The notes under the pieces: model-generated
What the model saw: the letters and a program-made list of their open reading frames with translations, nothing else
What the model was told of the DNA's origin: nothing
Databases searched by the model: none
From: Centipeda infelix ATCC 43532
Lineage (GTDB): Bacteria; Bacillota; Negativicutes; Selenomonadales; Selenomonadaceae
Direction: 5' to 3'
NCBI RefSeq assembly: GCF_000234095.1
Contig: NZ_JH376799.1
Location: 1 to 52,557, forward strand
DNA: 52,557 nucleotides
In this document: positions 15,648-23,712 of the stretch, piece by piece
How the letters are laid out: every line of letters begins with the position of its first letter
How positions within the stretch are numbered: position 1 is the first letter of the stretch
Translations under genes and position numbers: made by a program

Positions 15648-17459
15648 TTACTCCTTCTTGGCAACGGCGTAGTTACGTGCGCGCGCCTTGATGAGTGAAT
15701 GCTCGAATTCCATGTAGCTGACCTGAGGCTCCTCGGTCTTCGGATCGTAGTCCACGATGGAGGTCTTCATGAAACGCTCATCATCACGGCCATAGAACAT
15801 GAGCTCGCCAGCATCGTCTGTCATGCGCTCACCCTTGTCATCGAGCAGGATCTTCGCATGTGCGCCACGGCTCTCATCACGGCAGCGGGCAGCCTTCGTA
15901 ACAGCCATCGCATAGAGAATCATGTTGCGGAGCTGACGAACGAACATGGCTTCCTGATTTGCCCATGTGCCATGGTCGGTCACACCGATATCATCCCAAC
16001 GCTTGAGAATGTCCTTGAGCTTTTCAAGGCAGATGTCGAGCCCCTTGTTGTCGCGCTCGATCGAGACATAGTCGTACATGATCTCGCCCATCTCCTGATG
16101 GAGTTGATGCGCGTTGACAGGACCCGTCATGTTGCGGATCTTATCAAACTCTGCAACTGCTTCCTTGCGTGCCGCCTCGAGTTCATCCTCCGTGAGTGCC
16201 GTGCCAAGCTCGCCGCTGCGTGCCCAGCGCAGAGCCTCGGGACCTGCGATAAAGCCGGAGTATGCCGCCGAGAGAAGCGAGTTTGCACCGAGACGGTTTG
16301 CACCGTGATACTGATGGTCACACTCGCCCGCTGCCATAAGGCCGGGGATGTTCGTGTGGTGGTTACGATCGACCCAGATGCCGCCCATCGAATAGTGCAC
16401 GGACGGGAAAATCTCCATCGGAACCTTTCGCGGATCCTGACCAACGAACTCGGAATACATCTCGAGGATGCCGCCGAGTTTGTGCTCGAGGTAGTCCGCA
16501 GGGATATGCGAGAGATCGAGGTAGACGCGGCGGTCGTTGTTGACACCGAGCCCCATGTGCACGCAGACCTTGAAGATCGCACGGGAGGCAACGTCACGCG
16601 GAACGAGGTTGCCGTATGCAGGGTACATCTCCTCAAGGAAGTACCAGGGCTTGCCATCCTTGTACGTCCAGACGCGTCCGCCCTCGCCGCGGCATGCCTC
16701 GGACATGAGACGGTTCTTATCCGAGCCGGGGATCGCAGTCGGATGGATCTGGATGAACTCGGGGTTTCCGATGTGCGCGCCCTGCTGGTATGCGGAAGAG
16801 ACTGCCGAACCGTTACAGATCGTCGACGCTGTGCAGCGACCGAAGACCTGTCCGGGACCGCCCGTTGCGAGCATAACGACATCCGCAGGGAATGCCTTGA
16901 TCTCATTCGAGTTCATGTTCTGTGCGACAATGCCACGGACGATGCCGTCCTTGTTCTTGATTGCGCGGATGTATTCCCAGAACTCATACTTTGTAACTTT
17001 GCCCTTGGTCTCCCAGCGGCGCACCTGCTCGTCAAGTGCATAGAGGAGCTGCTGCCCTGTCGTAGAACCGGCGAAGACCGTACGCTTATTCTTCTGACCG
17101 CCAAAGTTGCGGAGATCGAGCACGCCCTCAGCCGTACGCGTGAACGGAACACCCATGCGGTCGAACATCTTGACGAGCTTCGGAGCTGCCTCAACCATGC
17201 CCTTGACGGCAAGCTGGTCAGCGAGGAAGTCGCCGCCGTAAACGGTGTCGTCGAAATGCTCATAGACACTATCATGCTCGCCCTTTGTATCCATGCAGGC
17301 ATTCATACCGCCCTGTGCGCAGAGCGAGTGCGAACGCTTCACCGGGCAATAGGAAAAGAGGTCGACCGTACCGCCGCCCTCGCAGACCTTCATCGTCGCG
17401 AGAAGTCCCGCCAGACCGCCGCCGACGATGATAACCTTATTCTGTGGTACTTTAGCCAT
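15648..17459 (-). CDS. frdA: Fumarate reductase / succinate dehydrogenase flavoprotein subunit
   Basis: This 603-residue flavoprotein begins with a dinucleotide-binding GGGLAGL motif (about residues 12-18). RSHSLCAQGG near 43-52 holds the histidine that covalently binds FAD. The substrate site includes the HPTA block near 242 and HYSMGGIWVD near 357. It interconverts fumarate and succinate. Sequence style matches the B. subtilis/Wolinella three-subunit enzymes with one diheme cytochrome b. An AAAGGAG site precedes the ATG. Direction in vivo is inferred from the fermentative lineage, not from sequence. Confidence 0.96.
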   Translation of the reverse strand: MAKVPQNKVIIVGGGLAGLLATMKVCEGGGTVDLFSYCPVKRSHSLCAQGGMNACMDTKGEHDSVYEHFDDTVYGGDFLADQLAVKGMVEAAPKLVKMFDRMGVPFTRTAEGVLDLRNFGGQKNKRTVFAGSTTGQQLLYALDEQVRRWETKGKVTKYEFWEYIRAIKNKDGIVRGIVAQNMNSNEIKAFPADVVMLATGGPGQVFGRCTASTICNGSAVSSAYQQGAHIGNPEFIQIHPTAIPGSDKNRLMSEACRGEGGRVWTYKDGKPWYFLEEMYPAYGNLVPRDVASRAIFKVCVHMGLGVNNDRRVYLDLSHIPADYLEHKLGGILEMYSEFVGQDPRKVPMEIFPSVHYSMGGIWVDRNHHTNIPGLMAAGECDHQYHGANRLGANSLLSAAYSGFIAGPEALRWARSGELGTALTEDELEAARKEAVAEFDKIRNMTGPVNAHQLHQEMGEIMYDYVSIERDNKGLDICLEKLKDILKRWDDIGVTDHGTWANQEAMFVRQLRNMILYAMAVTKAARCRDESRGAHAKILLDDKGERMTDDAGELMFYGRDDERFMKTSIVDYDPKTEEPQVSYMEFEHSLIKARARNYAVAKKE

Positions 17460-17483
17460 TCTTACTCTCCTTTGCTGCGGTTC

Positions 17484-18116
17484 TTACATGAAATAGCTGC
17501 CCATGAAGGCAAGCGTAACAAGACTCATCAGCGTGCAGAGCCCCATCGACAGCGCGTTGATCACAGACTGTGCGCGCGGGCCCTTCGCAATACCCCACGT
17601 CATGCAGAACGTCGAAATGCCGTTGCAGAAATGGAAGATCGCTGCGAGCATACCGATTGTATACAGCACCGTGTGGAGGATCGCATAGTCGCCCGTCACA
17701 AAGTAGGTGTAGAGCAGGTCATAGTTGATATGCGTTCCCATGACGCCCTTTTCCCATACGCGCATATAGCCGACGTGCCAGATGAGGAACGGGATGAGCA
17801 GCCATGCCGTATAGCGCTGCACGGCGAACTGCCAGTTGCGTACGTAACCATAATTGCTCGGGTTGTTCTTCGCCTGTGCCGCAATGTAGATGCCGTAGAT
17901 TGCATGGAAAAGGATCGGCACGGCGATGGCAAAGATCTCGAGTCCGTAGAACACGGGACGCGGAATGAGATCCATCATGGCCAGCGCATCATTGAACGCC
18001 TTCGCTCCGTTGAGTACGGTCGAGTTCGTAAAGACGTGCTCGAAGAGGAACACGCCGATAATGACGAGTCCGACCAATGAATGCAGCCGCCGCATGTAAA
18101 AGGTTGTGTGGAACAT
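17484..18116 (-). CDS. frdC: Succinate dehydrogenase/fumarate reductase cytochrome b558 subunit
   Basis: This 210-residue, five-helix membrane protein matches the B. subtilis-type cytochrome b558 family. Histidines suitable as heme ligands lie in the membrane segments (near residues 13, 25, 71, 116 and 162). It anchors the enzyme and links it to menaquinone. The ATG has AGGAGG upstream. Within the operon it follows the fumarase genes across a 123-base gap with a strong hairpin (18151-18179), and precedes the flavoprotein by 24 bases. Confidence 0.94.
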   Translation of the reverse strand: MFHTTFYMRRLHSLVGLVIIGVFLFEHVFTNSTVLNGAKAFNDALAMMDLIPRPVFYGLEIFAIAVPILFHAIYGIYIAAQAKNNPSNYGYVRNWQFAVQRYTAWLLIPFLIWHVGYMRVWEKGVMGTHINYDLLYTYFVTGDYAILHTVLYTIGMLAAIFHFCNGISTFCMTWGIAKGPRAQSVINALSMGLCTLMSLVTLAFMGSYFM

Positions 18117-18150
18117 TTCATACCTCCTGAAATATGTAGACCTTTGGAGC

Positions 18151-18179
18151 CGCTGCCTCGGAGCATATCCGAGGCAGCG
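18151..18179 (-). other. Intra-operon hairpin between fumarase and fumarate reductase genes
   Basis: A perfect 11-bp GC-rich stem (CGCTGCCTCGG with CCGAGGCAGCG) and a 7-base loop. On the minus strand it is followed by GCTCCAAAGG, not a T-run, so it is unlikely to terminate fully. It may be an mRNA-stabilising or partial-attenuation element separating fum from frd expression. Confidence 0.6.
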
Positions 18180-18239
18180 CCCCCGAATGATTTGTCATGC
18201 GCCAAACCATCGGCATGAACACGTTGATGAGGATGTGCG

Positions 18240-18797
18240 TTAGAGTTTCCGATAGGGCTTCTGCCCCATTTCGTAGAAGTTGTTGCCCTCAGAGTCAATC
18301 ACAACGATGCAGGGGAAATCCTCGACCGTCAACTTTGCAACTGCCTCCGGACCAAGCTCTGGATAACCGACTACTTCGTACTTCTTCACAGATTTTGCGA
18401 TGAGCGCTGCGGCACCGCCGACTGCGGCAAAATAGGTGACACCGTTCTTCTTCATCGACTCCACAACGGCCGCCGAGCGTGAGCCCTTGCCCACCATGCC
18501 CTTGATGCCCTGCTCAAGCATCGTCGGTGTGTAGGCATCCATGCGGCCGGAGGTCGTCGGTCCCGCCGAGCCGATCGGATCCCCCGGCTTCGCCGGTGTC
18601 GGTCCGAGGTAGTAGACGATCTGATCGTGCCAGTCGACCGGCAGCGGCTCGCCCTTCGCGAGGGCCTCTGTCATCGCCTTGTGTGCCGCATCGCGCGCGC
18701 TGATGATCGTGCCCGTGATGAGAACGCTGTCGCCCGCCTTGAGCTTGCGCGACATTTCCTCCGTGAACGGAGTCGTAATACGGATACTTTCCGCCAT
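18240..18797 (-). CDS. Fumarate hydratase class I, beta subunit
   Basis: This 185-residue protein is the C-terminal half of class I Fe-S fumarases, encoded separately as in many anaerobes. It has the GPTTSGRMD block near 79-87, the KGSRS segment near 104-108 and FAAVGGAAAL near 124-133. With the alpha subunit it interconverts malate and fumarate. A GGGAGG site precedes the ATG, and it lies 38 bases after the alpha gene. L(+)-tartrate dehydratase beta subunits are close relatives, but the adjacent fumarate reductase favours fumarase. Confidence 0.92.
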   Translation of the reverse strand: MAESIRITTPFTEEMSRKLKAGDSVLITGTIISARDAAHKAMTEALAKGEPLPVDWHDQIVYYLGPTPAKPGDPIGSAGPTTSGRMDAYTPTMLEQGIKGMVGKGSRSAAVVESMKKNGVTYFAAVGGAAALIAKSVKKYEVVGYPELGPEAVAKLTVEDFPCIVVIDSEGNNFYEMGQKPYRKL

Positions 18798-18835
18798 GAG
18801 TATTCCTCCCTAACGATAATACACAGAAAAGGATG

Positions 18836-19678
18836 TTACAGGACGCGATGCGCATGCCGGAGGGCATGGCAGCAGATCGTCACCGCAACGGGGAGGCCCG
18901 CGATGTGCGTCGCGCCCCATTCAATGTTCACGGCAAGTGCGGTCGTCGTGCCGCCAAGCTGCGGTCCGATGCCCGTCTTGTTGATCATCTCGAGGAGCTC
19001 ACCCTCGAGCTTTGCATACTCGGGCATCGGATGACGCTGGCCGATCGGACGCGTGAGCGCCTTCTTCGAGAGGAGTGCCGCCTGATCCATCGTGCCGCCG
19101 ATCCCGACACCGACCACCTCGGGCGGGCACGGATTTGGACCTGCGTGCTGGATGATCTCCATGACCGCCTTCTTCACGCCCTCCACGCCGTCCGCAGGAA
19201 CAAGCATCTTGACGCCGGACTTGTTTTCGGAACCGAAGCCCTTCGGCGCAATCGTGATGCTGAGCTTGTCGCCCGCAACGATCTTCGTGTAGATGACTCC
19301 CGGCGTGTTGTTCTGCGTGTTCTTACGGTTGAAGAGCGGCTCTGCGACAACCGACTTGCGCAGATACCCCTCCGTGTAGCCCTTCGCAATGCCTTCATTG
19401 ATTGCATCCTCGAGGAGGCCGCCTGTGATATGGAGATCCTGCCCGACCTCCACGAACACAATTGTCATGCCCGTATCCTGGCAATACGGCCGATCCTCTT
19501 CGCGCGCGATTTCGGCGTTGCGAATGATCTGATCCAAAACGACCTTTCCTACGGGTGACTCCTCCGTCTCTCGCCCCTTTTTGAGTCCCTCGTAGACATC
19601 ATTCGGGAGATAGTACGCCGCTTCTTTGCACATCTCGGCGACGTTCTCCGTGATTGCTTGTGCGCTTAGCTCTCGCAA
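18836..19678 (-). CDS. Fumarate hydratase class I, alpha subunit
   Basis: This 280-residue protein carries the cysteines expected to bind the catalytic [4Fe-4S] cluster: YCQDTG near 65-70, NPCPPE near 187-192, and the CCHALRHAHR tail near 268-277. It supplies fumarate from malate to the reductase encoded downstream. The start is TTG at 19678 with AGGAGG 7 bases upstream; no ATG in this position fits. It is the first gene of the operon, behind a sigma-A promoter at 19722-19750. The oxygen-labile cluster is consistent with an anaerobic lifestyle. Confidence 0.93.
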   Translation of the reverse strand: MRELSAQAITENVAEMCKEAAYYLPNDVYEGLKKGRETEESPVGKVVLDQIIRNAEIAREEDRPYCQDTGMTIVFVEVGQDLHITGGLLEDAINEGIAKGYTEGYLRKSVVAEPLFNRKNTQNNTPGVIYTKIVAGDKLSITIAPKGFGSENKSGVKMLVPADGVEGVKKAVMEIIQHAGPNPCPPEVVGVGIGGTMDQAALLSKKALTRPIGQRHPMPEYAKLEGELLEMINKTGIGPQLGGTTTALAVNIEWGATHIAGLPVAVTICCHALRHAHRVL

Positions 19679-19721
19679 AGTAATCCCTCCTATAAATATA
19701 ACTTATACACAGGTTAGTTAG

Positions 19722-19750
19722 ACTATATCATATTTTTTTCTTGCTTTCAA
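19722..19750 (-). promoter_or_regulatory. Promoter of the fumarase-fumarate reductase operon
   Basis: On the minus strand TTGAAA (19745-19750), 17-base spacer, TATAGT (19722-19727), 44 bases before the TTG start. A partial palindrome 35 bases upstream (19785-19797) is a possible operator. Confidence 0.7.
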
Positions 19751-19880
19751 GTCTTTCAAATTTGCCGTAAAGCCTTGAAAAAAGTGAATCTCATTCAATT
19801 TCAAAGACTGGTGGACAAATTAAAATAATATCGTTCTTTTATTATTTATCTTATTGTTTTATATTTCAATCGAATTATTT

Positions 19881-19908
19881 CAATGTAAACAATAAATCGT
19901 TTACATTG
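19881..19908. repeat. 10-bp inverted repeat CAATGTAAAC/GTTTACATTG
   Basis: Perfect arms 19881-19890 and 19899-19908 around an 8-base loop, followed by TTTTTATTATTA on the plus strand. It resembles a plus-strand terminator but no plus-strand gene ends here. It could equally be a regulator site. Confidence 0.55.
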
Positions 19909-19923
19909 TTTTTATTATTATAT

Positions 19924-19959
19924 ATATAAAATCCATATCATAAGATATGGATTTTATAT
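19924..19959. repeat. 16-bp perfect palindrome with ATAA loop
   Basis: Arms 19924-19939 and 19944-19959 are perfectly complementary, with core ATCCATATC/GATATGGAT. A/T-rich and adjacent to the repeat at 19881-19908; function unknown. Confidence 0.6.
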
Positions 19960-19990
19960 CGTAAATTTTTTTGAAAATTTTTTATATAGA

Positions 19991-20014
19991 AAAGCCCTTG
20001 AATTTGCGGGCTTT
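19991..20014 (-). terminator. Terminator of the murI...yfcE operon
   Basis: On the minus strand AAAGCCC (20008-20014) and GGGCTTT (19991-19997) form a 7-bp stem followed by TCTATATAAAAAATTTT. It lies 17 bases past the yfcE stop. Confidence 0.75.
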
Positions 20015-20031
20015 CGTACATTTTTTCACAA

Positions 20032-20514
20032 TCAAATGCGAATGAGATTCACCTGAGGGCTCTCTCCTGCGTTCAGATCCACAAGCATAAACGATCCACG
20101 CTGCTCATCACGCGGTCGGGCGATGCTGCCTGGGTTGAGCACGGTGACTTCTCCGTGCTCCTCAAGAGCAACGTGCGTATGCCCGTATACGGCAATGTCC
20201 GCCCCTGCCTCACGCGCTGCCTCCCGCAGCATCGCCGTATCGAAGCGCACGTTAAAGAGGTGTCCGTGCGTCAGGAAGATGCGGTGTCCCGCCACCTCGA
20301 CCATCGTTTCGTCATAGACACCATCCACAAAAAGGTCACAGTTTCCAAGCACACGGATAACACGCTTCTCCGAGAGTGCCTCAAGATCGTCCGCATCGGG
20401 TGCAAAGTCGCCCGCATGAAGCCACAGCTCTGCATCCGCAGCACCATGTACGGCAAGCATCTTCTCGAATATGCGCGTATCTCCGTGGCTGTCACTGACA
20501 ATTCCAATTCTCAC
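20032..20514 (-). CDS. YfcE/MJ0936-type metallophosphoesterase
   Basis: This 160-residue protein shows the calcineurin-like dimetal pattern in order: DSH near 8-10, GD in HAGDF near 37, GNCD near 58-61, THGH near 83-86 and YGHTH near 105-109. Relatives hydrolyse phosphodiesters in vitro; the physiological substrate is usually unknown. It corresponds to B. subtilis ysnB at the end of the racE-rph-ysnA-ysnB cluster. Start and upstream stop overlap by 4 bases (ATGA) with rdgB, so translation is coupled. Confidence 0.9.
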   Translation of the reverse strand: MRIGIVSDSHGDTRIFEKMLAVHGAADAELWLHAGDFAPDADDLEALSEKRVIRVLGNCDLFVDGVYDETMVEVAGHRIFLTHGHLFNVRFDTAMLREAAREAGADIAVYGHTHVALEEHGEVTVLNPGSIARPRDEQRGSFMLVDLNAGESPQVNLIRI

Positions 20515-21134
20515 ACGACACCTCTTTCCATCAGCAATTTTTTCATCATGTCGAGCGCCGCACCGCGATGACTGATCTCATGTTTCTCCTCGCGCGAGAG
20601 CTCTGCCATCGAGCGTCCGTCCGCACGGTAAAAATGCGGGTCGTAGCCAAAGCCGCCCGACCCTCGTGCCTCAGGGCGGATAAAGCCCGCGCACGTTCCC
20701 TCTGCCCCAAGCTCCCGTCCATCCTCAAACACAAGCACAAGCGCACAGTGATAGGCGGCAGCGGCGTTCTCCGTACCGTGCGCCCGAATCTCCGTAATCA
20801 GCTTCGCATTGTTCGCCGCGTCGTCACCATGCACTCCCGCATAGCGCGCAGAGTAAACACCCGGTGCGCCGTCCAGCACCTCCACCGAGAGCCCGGAGTC
20901 GTCGGCAAGTGCGGCAAGCCCCGTCTTCTCCCTGTAGTAATGTGCCTTAATCCGTGCATTCTCCAGAAAGGTCGCCCCATCCTCAACGGGTTCTTCGATC
21001 TCTCCTGCGTTTGGCAGAACTTCGTGAAGGCACGATAAGGGTACAAGACGCACGGGAAGCCCCTCAAATGCCTGCTCCATTTCGCGCACCTTGCCCGCAT
21101 TTGAGGTCGCAATGAGAATGATCTTTTCGTCCAT
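20511..21134 (-). CDS. rdgB: XTP/dITP diphosphatase (RdgB/HAM1 family)
   Basis: This 207-residue enzyme removes non-canonical purine nucleotides (dITP, XTP) from the pool. Diagnostic pieces are TSNAGKVREM near 10-19, DDSGLSVEVLDGAPG near 77-91, GYDPHF near 164-169 and SHRGAAL near 192-198. The ATG at 21134 follows GGGAGGGG and matches family length; the frame upstream of it overlaps rph. It starts one base after the rph stop, as with ysnA after rph in B. subtilis. Confidence 0.95.
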   Translation of the reverse strand: MDEKIILIATSNAGKVREMEQAFEGLPVRLVPLSCLHEVLPNAGEIEEPVEDGATFLENARIKAHYYREKTGLAALADDSGLSVEVLDGAPGVYSARYAGVHGDDAANNAKLITEIRAHGTENAAAAYHCALVLVFEDGRELGAEGTCAGFIRPEARGSGGFGYDPHFYRADGRSMAELSREEKHEISHRGAALDMMKKLLMERGVV

Positions 21135-21135
21135 A

Positions 21136-21882
21136 TTACCCCTCCCGTCCCGGCAACCACGAGAGCGTCGTGCCGAGTGCTTCTTTCTGGTACTCAATCA
21201 ACGTGCGTATGCCGCGTTCGCCGAGATCGAGGAGGACGTTCATCTCTGCACGGGTGAATGCACGCCCCTCACCCGTTCCCTGCACTTCGACGAACTCTCC
21301 CTCGCCCGTCATGACAAGGTTCATGTCGACCATCGCGGTCGAATCCTCCTCATAGCAGATGTCGAGCAGCGGCGTATTCTCCGCATTGATTCCGACGCTG
21401 ACCGCCGCTACATAGTCGCGCACGGGGAAGACCCCCCTCTTCGTGTAGAAAGTCGCACAAGCCTCCACGAGCGCGACGAACGCCCCCGTGATCGACGCGG
21501 TGCGTGTCCCTCCATCCGCCTGCAGCACGTCGCAGTCAATGTGAATCGTGCGCTCCCCGAGTGCCTTCGTATCGACAACAGCGCGCAGAGCACGTCCGAT
21601 GAGCCGCTGAATCTCCTGCGTACGACCCGTCTGATGCCCGCGCATCGCCTCACGCGCCGTGCGCTCTGTCCCCGCGCCGGGCAGCATGGAGTACTCTGCG
21701 GTCACCCATCCCGTCCCTGAGCCTTTCAGAAAGAACGGCACACGCTCTTCCACGGTCGCGGCACACACAACGCGTGTGTGTCCCGTCTCGATGAGCGCAG
21801 AGCCCGCAGGGTAACGCTGATAGCCGCGCTCGATCCGTACAGGGCGCAGCTGATCGGCACGCCTCAAATCTCTTCTTGGCAT
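21136..21882 (-). CDS. rph: Ribonuclease PH
   Basis: This 248-residue phosphorolytic exoribonuclease trims tRNA 3' ends. It has the standard RNase PH opening (RxDxRxxDQLRPVxIE), the [16 protein letters not shown] block near 60-75, and the phosphate-site [15 protein letters not shown] near 86-100. The ATG at 21882 follows AAAGGAG; the frame extends upstream into a structured repeat and is not coding there. It is separated from the upstream CofE-like gene by that element (21910-22039) although the rest of the operon is tight. Confidence 0.96.
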   Translation of the reverse strand: MPRRDLRRADQLRPVRIERGYQRYPAGSALIETGHTRVVCAATVEERVPFFLKGSGTGWVTAEYSMLPGAGTERTAREAMRGHQTGRTQEIQRLIGRALRAVVDTKALGERTIHIDCDVLQADGGTRTASITGAFVALVEACATFYTKRGVFPVRDYVAAVSVGINAENTPLLDICYEEDSTAMVDMNLVMTGEGEFVEVQGTGEGRAFTRAEMNVLLDLGERGIRTLIEYQKEALGTTLSWLPGREG

Positions 21883-21909
21883 GAATGTTTTTCTCCTTTG
21901 AATTATGCA

Positions 21910-22039
21910 GGGTCCCCTACCAGCTTGCTTTGCTCGGCACTTACCCAACTTCGACGGAGGTGCTAATTTGCCGTAATGCAAAGCCTCCCCCGTCGAAACG
22001 GGGGAGGGGGACCATGCGCAGCATGATGGAAGGGGCGCC
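21910..22039. repeat. Structured GC-rich intergenic repeat (REP-like)
   Basis: About 130 bases between the CofE-like gene and rph. A 10-bp hairpin with CGAA loop (21984-22007: CCTCCCCCGT/ACGGGGGAGG) sits next to a CATGC-GCA-GCATG hairpin (22013-22025). Outer arms GGTCCCC (21911-21917) and GGGGACC pair, and GCTTTGC/GCAAAGC with CGGCA/TGCCG form a further stem, giving a branched fold. There is no gene inside. The GGGGGAGGGGGACC pattern resembles dispersed repeats I associate with Negativicutes genomes, from memory only. Confidence 0.7.
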
Positions 22040-22045
22040 ATGAAC

Positions 22046-22708
22046 TTACGTCCGATTACGCTCCTGATACTGCCGATAGTTCTTGATGATGCAGATCGGC
22101 GTTTTCTGCGAGGCGTTGCCGAACGGATTGTCGAGCAGGAGTTGTGCCGCAAGCGCACCGTTCACACCCTCGGATACGCCAACCACACGCGAGCGTTTGA
22201 GATCGTTCACATCTGCGATCATCCCGCCGAACGCCCCCACACGGTCACGAATGCGTGCGGCAACCTGCTCCGGCTCCGAAGGGCCGTAGACAATCACCTT
22301 GTCAAACGGTGGCATCGTGCCCGTCACATCGTCGATGAGTGCCGCCTCCTTGCCGCCCCACTGATAGAACAGCCCCTTTTTACCGACGAGCTTGCCGAGG
22401 AATCCCGCAAAAAGTGCCGCAGTAACGCGCCACTTCCCCTCTACATCCATGAGTGACTGCATCCCATGCGGCGTTGCGAGACTGCCATAGTCTGGGATAA
22501 AGCGGCACAGGAATTTTGCCATGCCGGAAATATGAAGCTCCTCAGGGCGGACAAAGCGCCCCTGCGTCACCGCAACCACACTCTCTGCGCAGCAGACGAG
22601 ATCATCCGCCGTTACCTGCGCACCGGCGTAGTATTCGATGGCATCCACGATGTCGTCCGCATCCGTCAGAATGCGTGTCGGAACGGGGAGAATATTCAGC
22701 TCAGCCAT
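22046..22708 (-). CDS. CofE-like protein (coenzyme F420-0:L-glutamate ligase family)
   Basis: This 220-residue protein resembles the F420-0:gamma-glutamyl ligase family: LPVPTRIL at the start, a [17 protein letters not shown] segment near 36-52, [14 protein letters not shown] near 140-153 and a late [19 protein letters not shown] block near 183-201. True F420 ligases make F420 polyglutamates. Fermentative Firmicutes are not known to make F420, so this homolog probably glutamylates another substrate or does something else. The ATG at 22708 follows AGGAAG. It overlaps the upstream membrane-anchored gene by 8 bases, suggesting a functional pair. Confidence 0.7.
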   Translation of the reverse strand: MAELNILPVPTRILTDADDIVDAIEYYAGAQVTADDLVCCAESVVAVTQGRFVRPEELHISGMAKFLCRFIPDYGSLATPHGMQSLMDVEGKWRVTAALFAGFLGKLVGKKGLFYQWGGKEAALIDDVTGTMPPFDKVIVYGPSEPEQVAARIRDRVGAFGGMIADVNDLKRSRVVGVSEGVNGALAAQLLLDNPFGNASQKTPICIIKNYRQYQERNRT

Positions 22709-23273
22709 TCTTCCTGCCCCCTTCCTGCACGAGTGCAACACCTGCAAGTGCGGCGATCTCCGCCCCCGTGATCTTCAAAATCTGTTTGGAATAATGTGCC
22801 GGGATGCGCCCTGTCTCCTGGTAGATGAAATCCATGCGAAAATCAGGCATATGGGCAATCGCCTCTTCGAGCGTATTCCCCTTGCGTCCCTCGATGGAAA
22901 GTTTGAGCACCAAATCGATCTGCTCATCCTTTTGAATAACCATCGCCTCGAAATAGTCGTCCTCACGCGGGGCACCCACCAGCTCGACCTTGCCGCGCAC
23001 CAGTGCACCGTCGTACTGCTCATAGGGCAGCTGCACACGCAGGATCGCATCCATAATGACACCGCATTGTGTCCCCTCATTCTTCACGGGCATCGTCGCA
23101 CCGATCACAAGTCTCTCCGGTGTACGTTCGACCACGGAAAACGGTGTCATTTCCTCCTTTTTCGGCACGATCTTCTCCGTTCCGAAATAGGCGAAAAATG
23201 CCTTTTTTCCAAGCTCAAAAAAAACAAGCAGAGCGAACAGCCAGTATAACCGCTCTATAAATTCAAAATCCAA
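22701..23273 (-). CDS. Hypothetical membrane-anchored protein paired with CofE-like gene
   Basis: This 190-residue protein has one hydrophobic segment near residues 7-25 and a soluble remainder of mixed strands and helices (VIGATMPVKNEGTQCG near 57, RVQLPYEQYDG near 78). I recognise no domain. The start is TTG at 23273 with GAGGGACGGG upstream; no ATG fits better. It overlaps the thioesterase gene by 11 bases and the CofE-like gene by 8, so it is firmly inside the murI operon. Its position corresponds roughly to gerM in the Bacillus cluster, but I see no clear GerM similarity. Confidence 0.65.
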   Translation of the reverse strand: MDFEFIERLYWLFALLVFFELGKKAFFAYFGTEKIVPKKEEMTPFSVVERTPERLVIGATMPVKNEGTQCGVIMDAILRVQLPYEQYDGALVRGKVELVGAPREDDYFEAMVIQKDEQIDLVLKLSIEGRKGNTLEEAIAHMPDFRMDFIYQETGRIPAHYSKQILKITGAEIAALAGVALVQEGGRKNG

Positions 23274-23697
23274 TGTCCCGTCCCTCTTTCTCCGCGATCA
23301 TCGCCGCCTCGAGCGGCTCATAGAACTCCTTTGGCAGACGCGTGATATGCCCTGTCTCGCGCACGGTAAACACATTCTCCGAAAACCCCGTCACGAGCTC
23401 CGTGCCCGCCGCATTCAGAATGCGGTAGGAAAACGCCATCTTCGCTCTGGTGAGTGCGGTTGCCGTCGTCTCAATCACGAGATCGTCGTCAAAATGTCCC
23501 GGCGCATGAAACTGTGCACCGACCTTTGTAATTGGAAAGACATAGCCTGCTGCCATCAGTGCACCCAACGTGATGCCGATGCGGCGCAGGTAGGCGACGC
23601 GCCCGATTTCGAACCAGCGAATGTAGTTCGCATGATGTACGACCTCCATCGCATCCGTATCGTAAAAATTCACCCGATGTTCCACACGAATCGGCAT
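23263..23697 (-). CDS. Acyl-CoA thioesterase, YbgC/4HBT hotdog family
   Basis: This 144-residue protein is a single hotdog domain. The catalytic signature YDTDAMEVVHHANYIRWFE lies near residues 12-30, with the aspartate and histidine pattern of 4-hydroxybenzoyl-CoA thioesterases. Relatives hydrolyse short acyl-CoA or acyl-ACP esters. A GGGAGC site precedes the ATG at 23697. It lies 15 bases downstream of murI within the same operon. The substrate is not predictable from sequence. Confidence 0.88.
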   Translation of the reverse strand: MPIRVEHRVNFYDTDAMEVVHHANYIRWFEIGRVAYLRRIGITLGALMAAGYVFPITKVGAQFHAPGHFDDDLVIETTATALTRAKMAFSYRILNAAGTELVTGFSENVFTVRETGHITRLPKEFYEPLEAAMIAEKEGRDIGF

Positions 23698-23712
23698 GAA
23701 TGCTCCCTTCTT

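Larger units (their letters stand above)
19679..20031. other. A/T-rich intergenic region upstream of the fumarase operon
   Basis: This 353-base stretch is far richer in A/T than its neighbours and codes for nothing credible. It holds the fum promoter, a TGAATCTCATTCA semi-palindrome (19785-19797), two strong inverted repeats (19881-19908, 19924-19959) and the yfcE terminator (19991-20014). Confidence 0.7.

Noticed and set aside
15699-18080. A 793-codon plus-strand reading frame
   Set aside because: Antisense to frdA and frdC. Long antisense frames are expected from high third-position GC; no domain is recognisable.
21136-22158. An N-terminally extended RNase PH of 340 residues
   Set aside because: The first 92 residues read through the GC-rich repeat and antisense of the CofE-like gene; a proper start with AAAGGAG lies at 21882.
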